Shown: one piece after another, positions 35,085 through 43,099 of the stretch | Layout: each line of letters opens with the position of its first letter | Position numbering within the stretch: the first letter of the stretch is position 1 | Assembly: GCA_017962145.1 (NCBI GenBank) | Contig: JAGCVX010000037.1 | Span: 124,001-188,000 of the forward strand | Direction: 5' to 3' | Length of the DNA: 64,000 bases | Source: Clostridiales bacterium | GTDB taxonomy: Bacteria; Bacillota; Clostridia; Saccharofermentanales; Saccharofermentanaceae | Position numbers and translations under genes: made by a program | The notes under the pieces: model-generated | The model's database searches: none | Seen by the model: only the letters and a program-made list of their open reading frames with translations | Told to the model about the DNA's origin: nothing

Positions 35085-35190
35085 AAGAAGAGGTATTTAT
35101 AGAAAAGAGGTCTTTTTATATACAAATAATAAAACAGCCCTATTCGAGCCTCTTTCAATGATATTCCCAAATATGATGACCGCTCAGGAG

Positions 35191-35219
35191 CGATTTATTT
35201 TTTCTCGGACGATAAATCG
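35191..35219. repeat. 8-bp inverted repeat
   Basis: CGATTTAT (35191-35198) and ATAAATCG (35212-35219) are separated by 13 bases. Significance is uncertain in such AT-rich DNA. Confidence 0.45.
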
Positions 35220-35388
35220 TACGAAACGTGAGATTCTATTCAATTTTTTTAAATGATCATGCTTCACTCGTTTCATGTTTTTACTAAGCTGATTTTTTTT
35301 TCATTTTCTTGAAACCATCAGTAACATTTTTGCACTATTAATATGTGAAAGCCGATTGGCAAATTATTTTTCAGGATGGGTTTGTATT

Positions 35389-37440
35389 ATGAAAAAGATT
35401 TTTTGTGCAAGGATTATCTGTTCGATTCTTGCCACATCATTTATCAGTGCTTCATGTCTGATACCCCAAAACAATGTTCGAGCGGATGAAAATTCTATGG
35501 ATGATGACACTTGTGAGTTTTACCTTGAAGAAGATGCTCCACACGTTGCCGGTCAACTGATCGTCTGTACGAAAGATTTTGATCTGGAAGGGGAGTCATC
35601 GATCGAGGACAGCCTCTTCTCTATCGAAAAACTGGGGGAGACCTCTGAAGATACAACTTATCTGGTTGAATACAACCAGTCTATGGATCAAGATGAGATT
35701 ATAGCTCTCTTCTCTTCCCTTCAAAACATTGAATATGTCCAGTATAACTACATCTACGAGCTTGAAGACACTCTAATTCAGGATACCATCGCGGATCCGT
35801 ATTTAGATGGATATCAGATTCAACAGACAAACGCCGAATTTGCGTGGTCTCTGATGGATATTCGTGGTTATCAGAAAGTTCGTGTAGGAGTTATTGATAC
35901 TGGTGTTGACTATACACATCCTGAACTTGCAGGAGTTGTAAACAAGGAATTATCTTATGACGTGTGTTATGAAGAAACATTAAGTCCGATTAGCTTTGGT
36001 GATCATGGAACTTTAGTGGCCGGTGTTATTGCAGCGCATAATTCCGGTTATGATGATCCTTGCAGGGGAATCGCGTCAGGCAATAACAATGATATTGTTG
36101 AACTGGTTAGCTATGCTGTCTACGAATTGCCCAATGACTTCACCTGTTCTGTATTTCTTGTCAGAGCAATGGAACGAGCGATTGCTGATAAGTGTCAGGT
36201 TATCAATATGAGCTTGGGAGATTATCATTACGATTCCTATTTACATAAATCAATATGTCGTGCATATGATCTTGGTATTGTTCTTGTTGGCGGTGCCGGA
36301 AATGACAATACAACAAAATTCAACATGCCGTCTGATCTGCCTGAAGTCATTAGCGTCATTGCATTGGATTATGTCGATGATCCTAAACTTAATAGAAAAG
36401 CAGATTTTAGTAACTATGGTCCGCTTAAAGACATTGCTGCTCCTGGAAGATATATCACATCCTGTGCGATGAATGGATCGTATATGTGTGCAGGCGGAAC
36501 TTCACTTTCAGCTCCTATTGTTTCCGGTGTGGCTGCTTTGATCCTTGCTGTTAATCCGAGTCTTCCGCCTATAGATGTAAAAAACCTGATGCAGGATCGA
36601 GCACTGGACCTCTATACTCCTGGTTTTGACGACTATACTGCTTATGGACAGGTAGATGCCTATGCTTCCGTTCAGTTTGCTTTCAGAATGGATCCGGGCT
36701 TAAGAAAGTCACTTAGTGAGCAGTTTATCTGGCGTCTTTATGATATCATTCTGGATCGTCAGCCTGATGAAGACGGACAGGCTTACTGGCAGGAAAAAAT
36801 AGAAAACGGTCTGACCGGTTCAGAAATCGTACGATATTTCTGTCTTTCAGAGGAACTCCTAAATATGGATTTGGATGATCAGAATTATGTCGCAATTCTT
36901 TATCGGGCGATCTTTGATCGTACTCCGGATGATGAAGGTTTTAGGCACTGGTATTGTTTCTTATGCGCGGGAGGATCCAAGGAAAGCCTTGTCGCACACT
37001 TTATCAACTCTCCGGAATTTGCCGACTTGTGTGATTACTACGGTATCCCGATTGGTTATATTAGTTTTCCGGATCCGGTTGAAAAGTATCCTAGCACCAT
37101 GATATTCGTTGACAGCGTGTATTACCACATGTTCTTCCGTGAAACAGAAAGAACTGCTATGGATTACTGGTGCACAAAACTCAACTCAGGTGAAATCACA
37201 GCAGGCGAGTTTATGTTTTATATGTTTAATAGTGATGAATTCATTTCGATGAAAAAAGAAGACTGGGAATATGTATATACTCTTTATTTAGCTTTCTTCT
37301 CAAGATGCCCGAATGATGAAGAGATTGATTATTGGGTGGATTTTCTCGAATACGGAGTTCCGCGAAACGATCTGATTCTGATGTTCATTTACTCAAAGGA
37401 ATTCGGTGATATTTGCCAGAATTACGGATTGGTTCGTTAA
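35389..37440 (+). CDS. Secreted subtilisin-like protease with C-terminal DUF4214 module
   Basis: This is a 683-residue S8 serine protease. A signal peptide (about 1-32, cleaved after VRA) precedes a propeptide-like region (about 50-125) and the catalytic domain (about 140-435). Asp170 (VIDTGVD), His206 (DHGT), oxyanion Asn305 (GAGND) and Ser372 (GTSLSAP) are all present, so it should be active. Residues about 445-683 form four DUF4214-like units with the motif C-x-x-Y-G closing the second and fourth. The same module ends the two proteins at 43.1-48.0 kb. The start at 35389 fits the signal peptide, with AGGATGGG upstream. A terminator follows. Confidence 0.9.
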   Translation: MKKIFCARIICSILATSFISASCLIPQNNVRADENSMDDDTCEFYLEEDAPHVAGQLIVCTKDFDLEGESSIEDSLFSIEKLGETSEDTTYLVEYNQSMDQDEIIALFSSLQNIEYVQYNYIYELEDTLIQDTIADPYLDGYQIQQTNAEFAWSLMDIRGYQKVRVGVIDTGVDYTHPELAGVVNKELSYDVCYEETLSPISFGDHGTLVAGVIAAHNSGYDDPCRGIASGNNNDIVELVSYAVYELPNDFTCSVFLVRAMERAIADKCQVINMSLGDYHYDSYLHKSICRAYDLGIVLVGGAGNDNTTKFNMPSDLPEVISVIALDYVDDPKLNRKADFSNYGPLKDIAAPGRYITSCAMNGSYMCAGGTSLSAPIVSGVAALILAVNPSLPPIDVKNLMQDRALDLYTPGFDDYTAYGQVDAYASVQFAFRMDPGLRKSLSEQFIWRLYDIILDRQPDEDGQAYWQEKIENGLTGSEIVRYFCLSEELLNMDLDDQNYVAILYRAIFDRTPDDEGFRHWYCFLCAGGSKESLVAHFINSPEFADLCDYYGIPIGYISFPDPVEKYPSTMIFVDSVYYHMFFRETERTAMDYWCTKLNSGEITAGEFMFYMFNSDEFISMKKEDWEYVYTLYLAFFSRCPNDEEIDYWVDFLEYGVPRNDLILMFIYSKEFGDICQNYGLVR

Positions 37441-37451
37441 AAATATTAAAC

Positions 37452-37483
37452 AAAAAGGACTGTCCGGTTGGGCAGTCCTTTTT
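37452..37483. terminator. Bidirectional terminator between subtilase and leuA
   Basis: AAAAAGGACTG (37452-37462) pairs with CAGTCCTTTTT (37473-37483). The A-run and T-run flank the stem, so it can serve both convergent genes. Confidence 0.88.
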
Positions 37484-37504
37484 GTTGATTCTTCGATTGG
37501 ATTT

Positions 37505-39157
37505 TTATCGGATCATGCGATTTAAAGCACAAACTACAGCTCGCAGCGATGACTTGGTTACAGAACTTGAGATTCCGGCACCAAGATGCAGATTTCCGTC
37601 CTGATCGGCGATCTGAACATACGTAATCGCTGCCGAATCGGAACCACTCTTGATCGCGTGCTCGTTATACATACGGATCGAGATCTTTACATTGAGTGTC
37701 TTTTCGATACCATTACAGAAGGCATCCAAAAGACCGATACCGTCACCGTTGATCTCGATAAGATCCTCACCTTTTTTCAGGTTGACTGTAACGTGAGCTT
37801 TCTTATCGCCGAGAGAATCTTCTCGATAACCGATCATGTGATACGGCGTCATTACATTTACATAGACCTCATCAAAGAGCTCGAAAAGTTCCTGGGGCAT
37901 CATGTCACTGTGACGATTCTCGGACTCGCTTGTCACGATCTGCATAAAGTCTTTCTGGAATGCTTTCGGCAGATGCAGACCATAGTTGCGCTCCATAATA
38001 TAGGCCAGACCATTTTTGCCGGACTGGCTGTTGATACGGATGATCGGATCGTAATTTCTGCCGACATCCTTCGGATCGATCGGAAGATACGGAACGTACC
38101 AGGTATTGCTCTTTTTCACATTATCCATACCCTTCTGGATCGCATTCTGATGCGTACCGGAAAAGGCTGTAAACACAAGTCTTCCGGCCCAGGGTTGACG
38201 GTCTCCGATGCGCATTCCGGTACATCCTTCGTACATATCGATCACATCATCGATGTTTGAAAAGTCGAGATTCGGATCGACACCCTGCATGAACATATTC
38301 ATGGCGATCGTTACGATATCCGCATTACCGGTACGTTCACCGTTTCCGAAAAGAGTTCCTTCCACGCGGTCAGCTCCTGCGAGCAAAGCCATTTCCGACG
38401 ATGCTACGCCGGTTCCGCGGTCATTATGTGTATGTACGGAGATAATGATCGAATCTCTGTATTTTGTGTGTGTGGCAAAGTATTCGACCTGATCGGCAAA
38501 TACGTTCGGATAAGTCATTTCAACGGTTTCGGGAAGATTAATAATGACTTTGTTATCCGGTGTCGGTTTCCATATATCCAGTACGGCATCGATGATCTCA
38601 ACGGCAAATTCCGGCTCGGTCTCCGAGAAATTCTCAGGTGAATACTCAAGACGCCACTCGGTATTGCTTTCGTCTGCATCGATTTCTGCCTGGATCATCT
38701 TAGCACCGTTTACCGCCAGTTCTTTGCATTTTTTGCAGTCAAAACCGAATACCACTTCGCGCTGCAGTCTGGATGTCGAGTTATAAAGATGTACGATTGC
38801 GGAACGTGCGCCTTTTGCTGCGTCAAAGGTCTTTTTGATGACATCTTCACGAGCCATGGTCAGTACCTGAACCGTGACATCTTTCGGGATCAGATCGTTG
38901 TCGATCAGATATCTGGTAAAGTCATATTCCGTGTCGGATGCTGCCGGATAACCGATCTCGATCTCTTTGAAACCAAGTTTTACCAGATAATCGAAAAACT
39001 GGATCTTCTGATTTAGATCCATCGGAACCTCAAGTGCCTGATTTCCATCGCGCAGATCTACGCTGCACCAAATCGGTGCTTTAGTGATCTTTTTACTCGG
39101 CCAAGTGCGCTCCGGAAAATCGATCATTTTCGGCATCTGGTATTTGCTTGTATTCAT
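37505..39157 (-). CDS. leuA: 2-isopropylmalate synthase (LeuA type 2)
   Basis: The enzyme condenses acetyl-CoA with 2-oxoisovalerate in the first committed step of leucine synthesis. The 550-residue protein has the catalytic DLRDGNQALEVPM (34-46), the metal-binding HTHNDRGTG and a C-terminal regulatory domain (about 425-550) with GIGLLDAFCNGIEK and GAGISSSVTKSSLRAV. It matches the long actinobacterial/clostridial type. The start at 39157 follows GGAGGGAAG. A leucine T-box precedes it; leuBCD are not in the window. Confidence 0.94.
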   Translation of the reverse strand: MNTSKYQMPKMIDFPERTWPSKKITKAPIWCSVDLRDGNQALEVPMDLNQKIQFFDYLVKLGFKEIEIGYPAASDTEYDFTRYLIDNDLIPKDVTVQVLTMAREDVIKKTFDAAKGARSAIVHLYNSTSRLQREVVFGFDCKKCKELAVNGAKMIQAEIDADESNTEWRLEYSPENFSETEPEFAVEIIDAVLDIWKPTPDNKVIINLPETVEMTYPNVFADQVEYFATHTKYRDSIIISVHTHNDRGTGVASSEMALLAGADRVEGTLFGNGERTGNADIVTIAMNMFMQGVDPNLDFSNIDDVIDMYEGCTGMRIGDRQPWAGRLVFTAFSGTHQNAIQKGMDNVKKSNTWYVPYLPIDPKDVGRNYDPIIRINSQSGKNGLAYIMERNYGLHLPKAFQKDFMQIVTSESENRHSDMMPQELFELFDEVYVNVMTPYHMIGYREDSLGDKKAHVTVNLKKGEDLIEINGDGIGLLDAFCNGIEKTLNVKISIRMYNEHAIKSGSDSAAITYVQIADQDGNLHLGAGISSSVTKSSLRAVVCALNRMIR

Positions 39158-39194
39158 CGTCTTCCCTCCTCTTCTTCTTCTCTTTTGAAGAAAA

Positions 39195-39480
39195 ATGTCA
39201 AAACAAAAAGGCTTCCGTCTCCAATAAGAGACGAAAGCCTTAACTTCCGCGGTACCACTCTTGTTCATCCCTTCTGTGGGATGCACTCATCGAATACGAG
39301 AAAAAAGTTTCTGATATTCTGCTCTCTGATAACGGTGAGCCTCCGACTTTCTCTACTGTGACTTCAAGAAAGCGCACTCCAGGGCGAGTTCAAAACCTCT
39401 CTTCTACCCGTTTCCACCAGACACGGGCTCTCTGTAAGAAGTGGGAGATATCTACTAATCCCCTTCAACGTGATTGTCCT
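39195..39480 (-). promoter_or_regulatory. Leucine T-box riboswitch of leuA
   Basis: Reading the minus strand, the leader has a stem I with the AGAGAGCC and GGTGGAAA segments and a specifier region GAACTCG whose codon CTC (39388-39386) means Leu. It also has the T-box AGTGGTACCGCGG (39259-39247) and a terminator. Uncharged tRNA-Leu should pair with the specifier and T-box and allow read-through into leuA. The specifier agrees with the downstream gene. Confidence 0.93.
39203..39241 (-). terminator. T-box terminator
   Basis: A 14-bp stem (39208-39221 with 39228-39241) is followed on the minus strand by a T-run. It is the alternative fold to the T-box antiterminator. Confidence 0.9.
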
Positions 39481-39485
39481 TTACT

Positions 39486-39514
39486 AAAGTATCACATCTG
39501 TTTCAGTTTTACAA
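39486..39514 (-). promoter_or_regulatory. leuA leader promoter
   Basis: On the minus strand, TTGTAA (39514-39509) and TACTTT (39491-39486) are separated by 17 bp, placing the start near 39479, just ahead of T-box stem I. Confidence 0.7.
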
Positions 39515-39530
39515 GAACATCCTTTTGCGC

Positions 39531-40559
39531 TCAGGCAACAGGCTGCGGATAGGATCGTTTCACGATCACAGCCATCTCCTTAACACGCTGAGCCAGTTCT
39601 GCATAAGCTTCCGGAGTCAGCTGCTGAGCTGCATCGGAAAGTGCATGCTTCGGATCCGGATGCACCTCGATGATCAGGCCGTCTGCACCTGCCGCGATCG
39701 CAGCAAGAGCCAGAGGCTCGACATACTGAGCTTTACCTGCCGCATGGCTCGGGTCCACGATGATCGGCAGATGAGTCTTTCCTTTCAGAACCGGAACCGC
39801 ACTGATATCCAGTGTGCTTCGGGTTGCTGTTTCAAATGTACGAATACCACGCTCACACATCATAATGTGGTAGTTACCTTCACTCATGATGTACTCCGCA
39901 CTGCCCAGCCACTCGTCGATCGTCTCGGCAATACCGCGTTTCAACATACACGGAATACCGGACTTGCCGACAGCAGACAAAAGTCGGAAGTTCTGAGCAT
40001 TTCGAGCACCGATCTGGATAATATCCAGATAGTTCGATGCATATTCGATATCGTTCTCGGATGTGATCTCGGAAACAACGAGAAGACCATAACGGTCAGC
40101 CACACGACGAAGGATCTTCAAGCCCTCTTTTTCAAGGCCCTGGAAAGCATACGGAGATGTTCTCGGCTTATATGCGCCGCCACGAAGCACCTTTACACCG
40201 CAGGCAACCATCTTGGAAGCAACGGCTTCAACCTGCTCTTCACTCTCAACCGCGCAAGGACCGGCCATCATGACGAGCTCTTTTCCGCCGATCGTAACAT
40301 CTTTTACATTAAAAGACGTGCCTTCCGGACGGAACTGGCGGCTGGCCAGCTTGTAAGACTCCATGATCGGAACGATCTTTTCAACGCCGGAGAGAACTTC
40401 CAGAGAGCCCGGAGTGAGACGCGACTTATCACCGATTACACCGATGATCAAGCGCTCCGCACCTTCAGACACATGTGCCTTCAGTTCGTTTTTCTCGAGG
40501 ACATCAATGATCTCGTGTACTTGAGTATCATTGGCACCCGGTTTTACTACAATAATCAT
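39531..40559 (-). CDS. aroF: 3-deoxy-7-phosphoheptulonate synthase (type I-beta)
   Basis: The enzyme joins phosphoenolpyruvate and erythrose 4-phosphate to open the shikimate pathway. The 342-residue protein has an N-terminal ferredoxin-like regulatory domain (1-70), as in Thermotoga DAHP synthase, which usually gives feedback inhibition by aromatic amino acids. The TIM barrel shows GPCAVESEEQ, RGGAYKPRTSPYAFQG, KRG and VDPSHAAGK. The gene is monocistronic between the M18 peptidase and the leuA leader. Confidence 0.95.
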   Translation of the reverse strand: MIIVVKPGANDTQVHEIIDVLEKNELKAHVSEGAERLIIGVIGDKSRLTPGSLEVLSGVEKIVPIMESYKLASRQFRPEGTSFNVKDVTIGGKELVMMAGPCAVESEEQVEAVASKMVACGVKVLRGGAYKPRTSPYAFQGLEKEGLKILRRVADRYGLLVVSEITSENDIEYASNYLDIIQIGARNAQNFRLLSAVGKSGIPCMLKRGIAETIDEWLGSAEYIMSEGNYHIMMCERGIRTFETATRSTLDISAVPVLKGKTHLPIIVDPSHAAGKAQYVEPLALAAIAAGADGLIIEVHPDPKHALSDAAQQLTPEAYAELAQRVKEMAVIVKRSYPQPVA

Positions 40560-40617
40560 GTTTTACCTTCTTTCTTGTGATGCTCCATGCACCACACCTA
40601 CCATACTACGAAAAGGC

Positions 40618-40646
40618 ATTATACCTTATTTTATGTTTTCAATAAA
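40618..40646 (-). promoter_or_regulatory. Possible aroF promoter
   Basis: On the minus strand, a perfect -10 TATAAT (40623-40618) has TTTATT 17 bp upstream (40646-40641), overlapping the end of the aminopeptidase gene. The -35 match is weak. Confidence 0.4.
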
Positions 40647-42083
40647 GCATTTATATGCAAGATAGGTGAAATAAAGGTCGATCTTAGAAATGACTTCGTA
40701 AGGAGCGTGCATCGAAAGTACCGGAACACCGCAGTCGATGACTTCCATACCGAGCTTAGCAAGATATGCGGAGATCGTTCCGCCGCCGCCGGCGTCTACC
40801 TTACCGAGTTCACCGGTCTGCCACGGAATATCGTTTTCTGCGAAGATACGAAGGATCGATGCAAAGAATTCGCTGTTTGCGTCACTTGCGCCGGACTTGC
40901 CTCTTGCACCGGTATACTTTTCCATCTTCACGCCCTTGTTGAGATATGCGGTATTTCTCTTATCGGAAACATTCGCGTATTTCGGGTCGAATGCATTGGA
41001 AACATCAGTTGAAAGCATCTTCGTGTTAGCGATGCACTTTCTGTAGCCGAGCTCGTCGTAGCCGCCATTTGCCTTAGCGAATACTTCTACCAGGAAATTC
41101 TCATAAAGACGGGACTGTGCACCGGAGTTACCGTAAGATCCGATCTCTTCTTTATCGGAAAGCATGCATACGCAAGTTCTTGCAGGAGTTTCCTGAGCCA
41201 TCACAGCCATCAGAGCCGGATAAGCACAAACTTTATCGTCATGGCCATATGCCGCGATCAATGCACGGTCGAAACCGACATCTCTTGCCTTCATTGCAGG
41301 AACGATCTCGATCTCGGCAGATACGAAAGCCTTTTCATCGATACCGAACTCGTTATTCAAAAGCTTCAGGATCGCGTATTTGCAAGCGTTGGAGGAATCG
41401 TCGTCAGGAAGCTTGCTTGCGCCGATCATGACATTCAGGTCTTCTCCCTTGATGAACTCGTTTGCCTTCTGGCTCATCTGCTCGGAACCAAGATGTGGAA
41501 GCAGATCCGTGATATAGAAGATCGGATCATCATCCTTTTCACCGATGCAGAGAGAAAGCTTGGTGCCGTCCTTTTTCATGATCACACCGTGGATCGCAAG
41601 CGGGATCGTAGTCCACTGATACTTCTTGATACCGCCGTAGTAATGAGTCTTAAAGAAAACCAGCTCATCTTCTTCGTAGAGTGGGTTCGGCTTTAAGTCA
41701 AGTCTCGGGGAATCGATATGCGCACCGAGGATATTCATGCCCTTCACAATGGCATCTTTACCGATGACTGCAAACATCAGGCCCTTGCCCTTGATGGAAG
41801 AATATACCTTATCACCCGTCTTCAAGGACTTCTTCGATTCGATATCCACATATCCGGAATCTTCCAAAGCGGCAACTGCGTTATTTACGAACTCGCGCTC
41901 GGTCTTGGAAATGTCGAGAAATGCCATATATTCCTCGGCAAATGCCATGGTGTGGTCAATATCGTCCTGAGAACGGGATGCCCACAGATTCGGATAATCA
42001 GCAAAAAGCTCTTTCTTTTCCTTCTTGGAAACCTTCGGCTTCTTTTCTTTCAACACTTTTTCTGTCTTCTTCTCTTTAGCCAT
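40626..42083 (-). CDS. M18-family aminopeptidase
   Basis: This is a 485-residue zinc aminopeptidase of the aspartyl-aminopeptidase family. Metal and catalytic residues are visible in GAHIDSPRLDL, DKEEIGSYGNSGAQ and the C-terminal LSMHAPYEV. A Lys-rich N-terminal tail (about 1-32, many KEKK repeats) precedes the catalytic domain and is not typical. The start at 42083 follows AAAGGAGATG. Confidence 0.92.
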   Translation of the reverse strand: MAKEKKTEKVLKEKKPKVSKKEKKELFADYPNLWASRSQDDIDHTMAFAEEYMAFLDISKTEREFVNNAVAALEDSGYVDIESKKSLKTGDKVYSSIKGKGLMFAVIGKDAIVKGMNILGAHIDSPRLDLKPNPLYEEDELVFFKTHYYGGIKKYQWTTIPLAIHGVIMKKDGTKLSLCIGEKDDDPIFYITDLLPHLGSEQMSQKANEFIKGEDLNVMIGASKLPDDDSSNACKYAILKLLNNEFGIDEKAFVSAEIEIVPAMKARDVGFDRALIAAYGHDDKVCAYPALMAVMAQETPARTCVCMLSDKEEIGSYGNSGAQSRLYENFLVEVFAKANGGYDELGYRKCIANTKMLSTDVSNAFDPKYANVSDKRNTAYLNKGVKMEKYTGARGKSGASDANSEFFASILRIFAENDIPWQTGELGKVDAGGGGTISAYLAKLGMEVIDCGVPVLSMHAPYEVISKIDLYFTYLAYKCFIENIK

Positions 42084-42184
42084 ATATTCATCTCCTTTTA
42101 CAAAGAAACTCAACAAAAAATACGAATATATGATACCATAAGTACGTGTTAAACATAACTAACTAAATCGAATTTGAGGCATAC

Positions 42185-43000
42185 ATGTTTACAGATACGC
42201 ATAACCACACAAAGCACTTCAGTTCCGACGCTAAGATGACTTATCAGGAACTGATCGATGCCTGTAAAGCAAAGAATATGAATGGCGTCGTGGTCACCGA
42301 GCATTATGAGGGAGATTACCCGCACGATATCGGCGATCCGCAGATTTTTGATATCCCGAAGTATTTTGAAGAGACAAAAGCCTGGCTTGATTATGCCGGT
42401 GATTTCCCGCTTTACCGCGGCATCGAACTTGGATATCAGAAACATCTGTGTACCTTTTACGATGAGATGATCGAGAAATACCCTTTCGATGAAGTCATTC
42501 TTTCGAACCACCTTTATCGTGCGATGGATCCTTACTTTTTCCGCGACTGTTACAAAGAAGATATGCTGACTTGCTATACTCGTTATATCGAAGAGATGGC
42601 CGATCTGGTCGAAGGCTGTAATAACTTCGATATCGTCGGTCACTATGACTATATCAACCGCTATGCGCCTTATGAAAAACCGCAGATCAAGTATTCCCAG
42701 TGTCCGGAAAGCTTTGACCGCTTCTTAACGGCGATTATAAAAAAGGACAAGACGCTGGAGATCAATACCCGTTCAATCGAGAAAATGCGCAGAAAAGGAT
42801 TGACCGATACACTTCCGGATCCGCAGATCCTCAAGCGTTATTACGAACTGGGTGGCAGAAATATCTCTTTGGGATCCGATTCACATACGAAAGACACGCT
42901 TTGCATTCATTTTGATGAAGTCGCTGAATATCTCAAGACATTCGGCTTTACCGAGAATTCTTTCTATGTGAAAAGAAAGAGGATCAGCGAACCTCTCTAA
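42185..43000 (+). CDS. PHP-domain phosphoesterase (HisJ-like)
   Basis: This 271-residue protein of the PHP superfamily resembles histidinol phosphatase of the HisK/HisJ type. The N-terminal metal motif DTHNHTKHFSSDA (His6, His8), VVTEH, the segment VGHYDYINRY and the C-terminal GSDSHTKDTL are present. No histidine genes are nearby, so the substrate is open. It reads divergently from the aminopeptidase. Confidence 0.83.
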   Translation: MFTDTHNHTKHFSSDAKMTYQELIDACKAKNMNGVVVTEHYEGDYPHDIGDPQIFDIPKYFEETKAWLDYAGDFPLYRGIELGYQKHLCTFYDEMIEKYPFDEVILSNHLYRAMDPYFFRDCYKEDMLTCYTRYIEEMADLVEGCNNFDIVGHYDYINRYAPYEKPQIKYSQCPESFDRFLTAIIKKDKTLEINTRSIEKMRRKGLTDTLPDPQILKRYYELGGRNISLGSDSHTKDTLCIHFDEVAEYLKTFGFTENSFYVKRKRISEPL

Positions 43001-43024
43001 CCTCTTCTGTTTCATCTATACGGA

Positions 43025-43053
43025 TTGAAATCCTTCGCCACAAACAATAAAAT
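43025..43053 (+). promoter_or_regulatory. Promoter of the secreted paralogue pair
   Basis: TTGAAA (43025-43030) and TAAAAT (43048-43053) are separated by 17 bp. Transcription would start near 43060, 40 bases before the first ATG. Confidence 0.7.
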
Positions 43054-43099
43054 AATAATGTGGTTTTCAGAAAATCCGGGTTTTCGGGGAGGTATTTTT

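Larger units (their letters stand above)
35016..35388. other. AT-rich intergenic region before the subtilase
   Basis: No gene is supported here. The stretch is markedly AT-rich and holds two inverted repeats, listed separately. No promoter with good spacing could be assigned to the subtilase. Confidence 0.6.

Noticed and set aside
39474..40580. Long plus-strand open frame opposite aroF
   Set aside because: It is a shadow of the real minus-strand gene; the protein is rich in Arg, His and Cys and has no family features.
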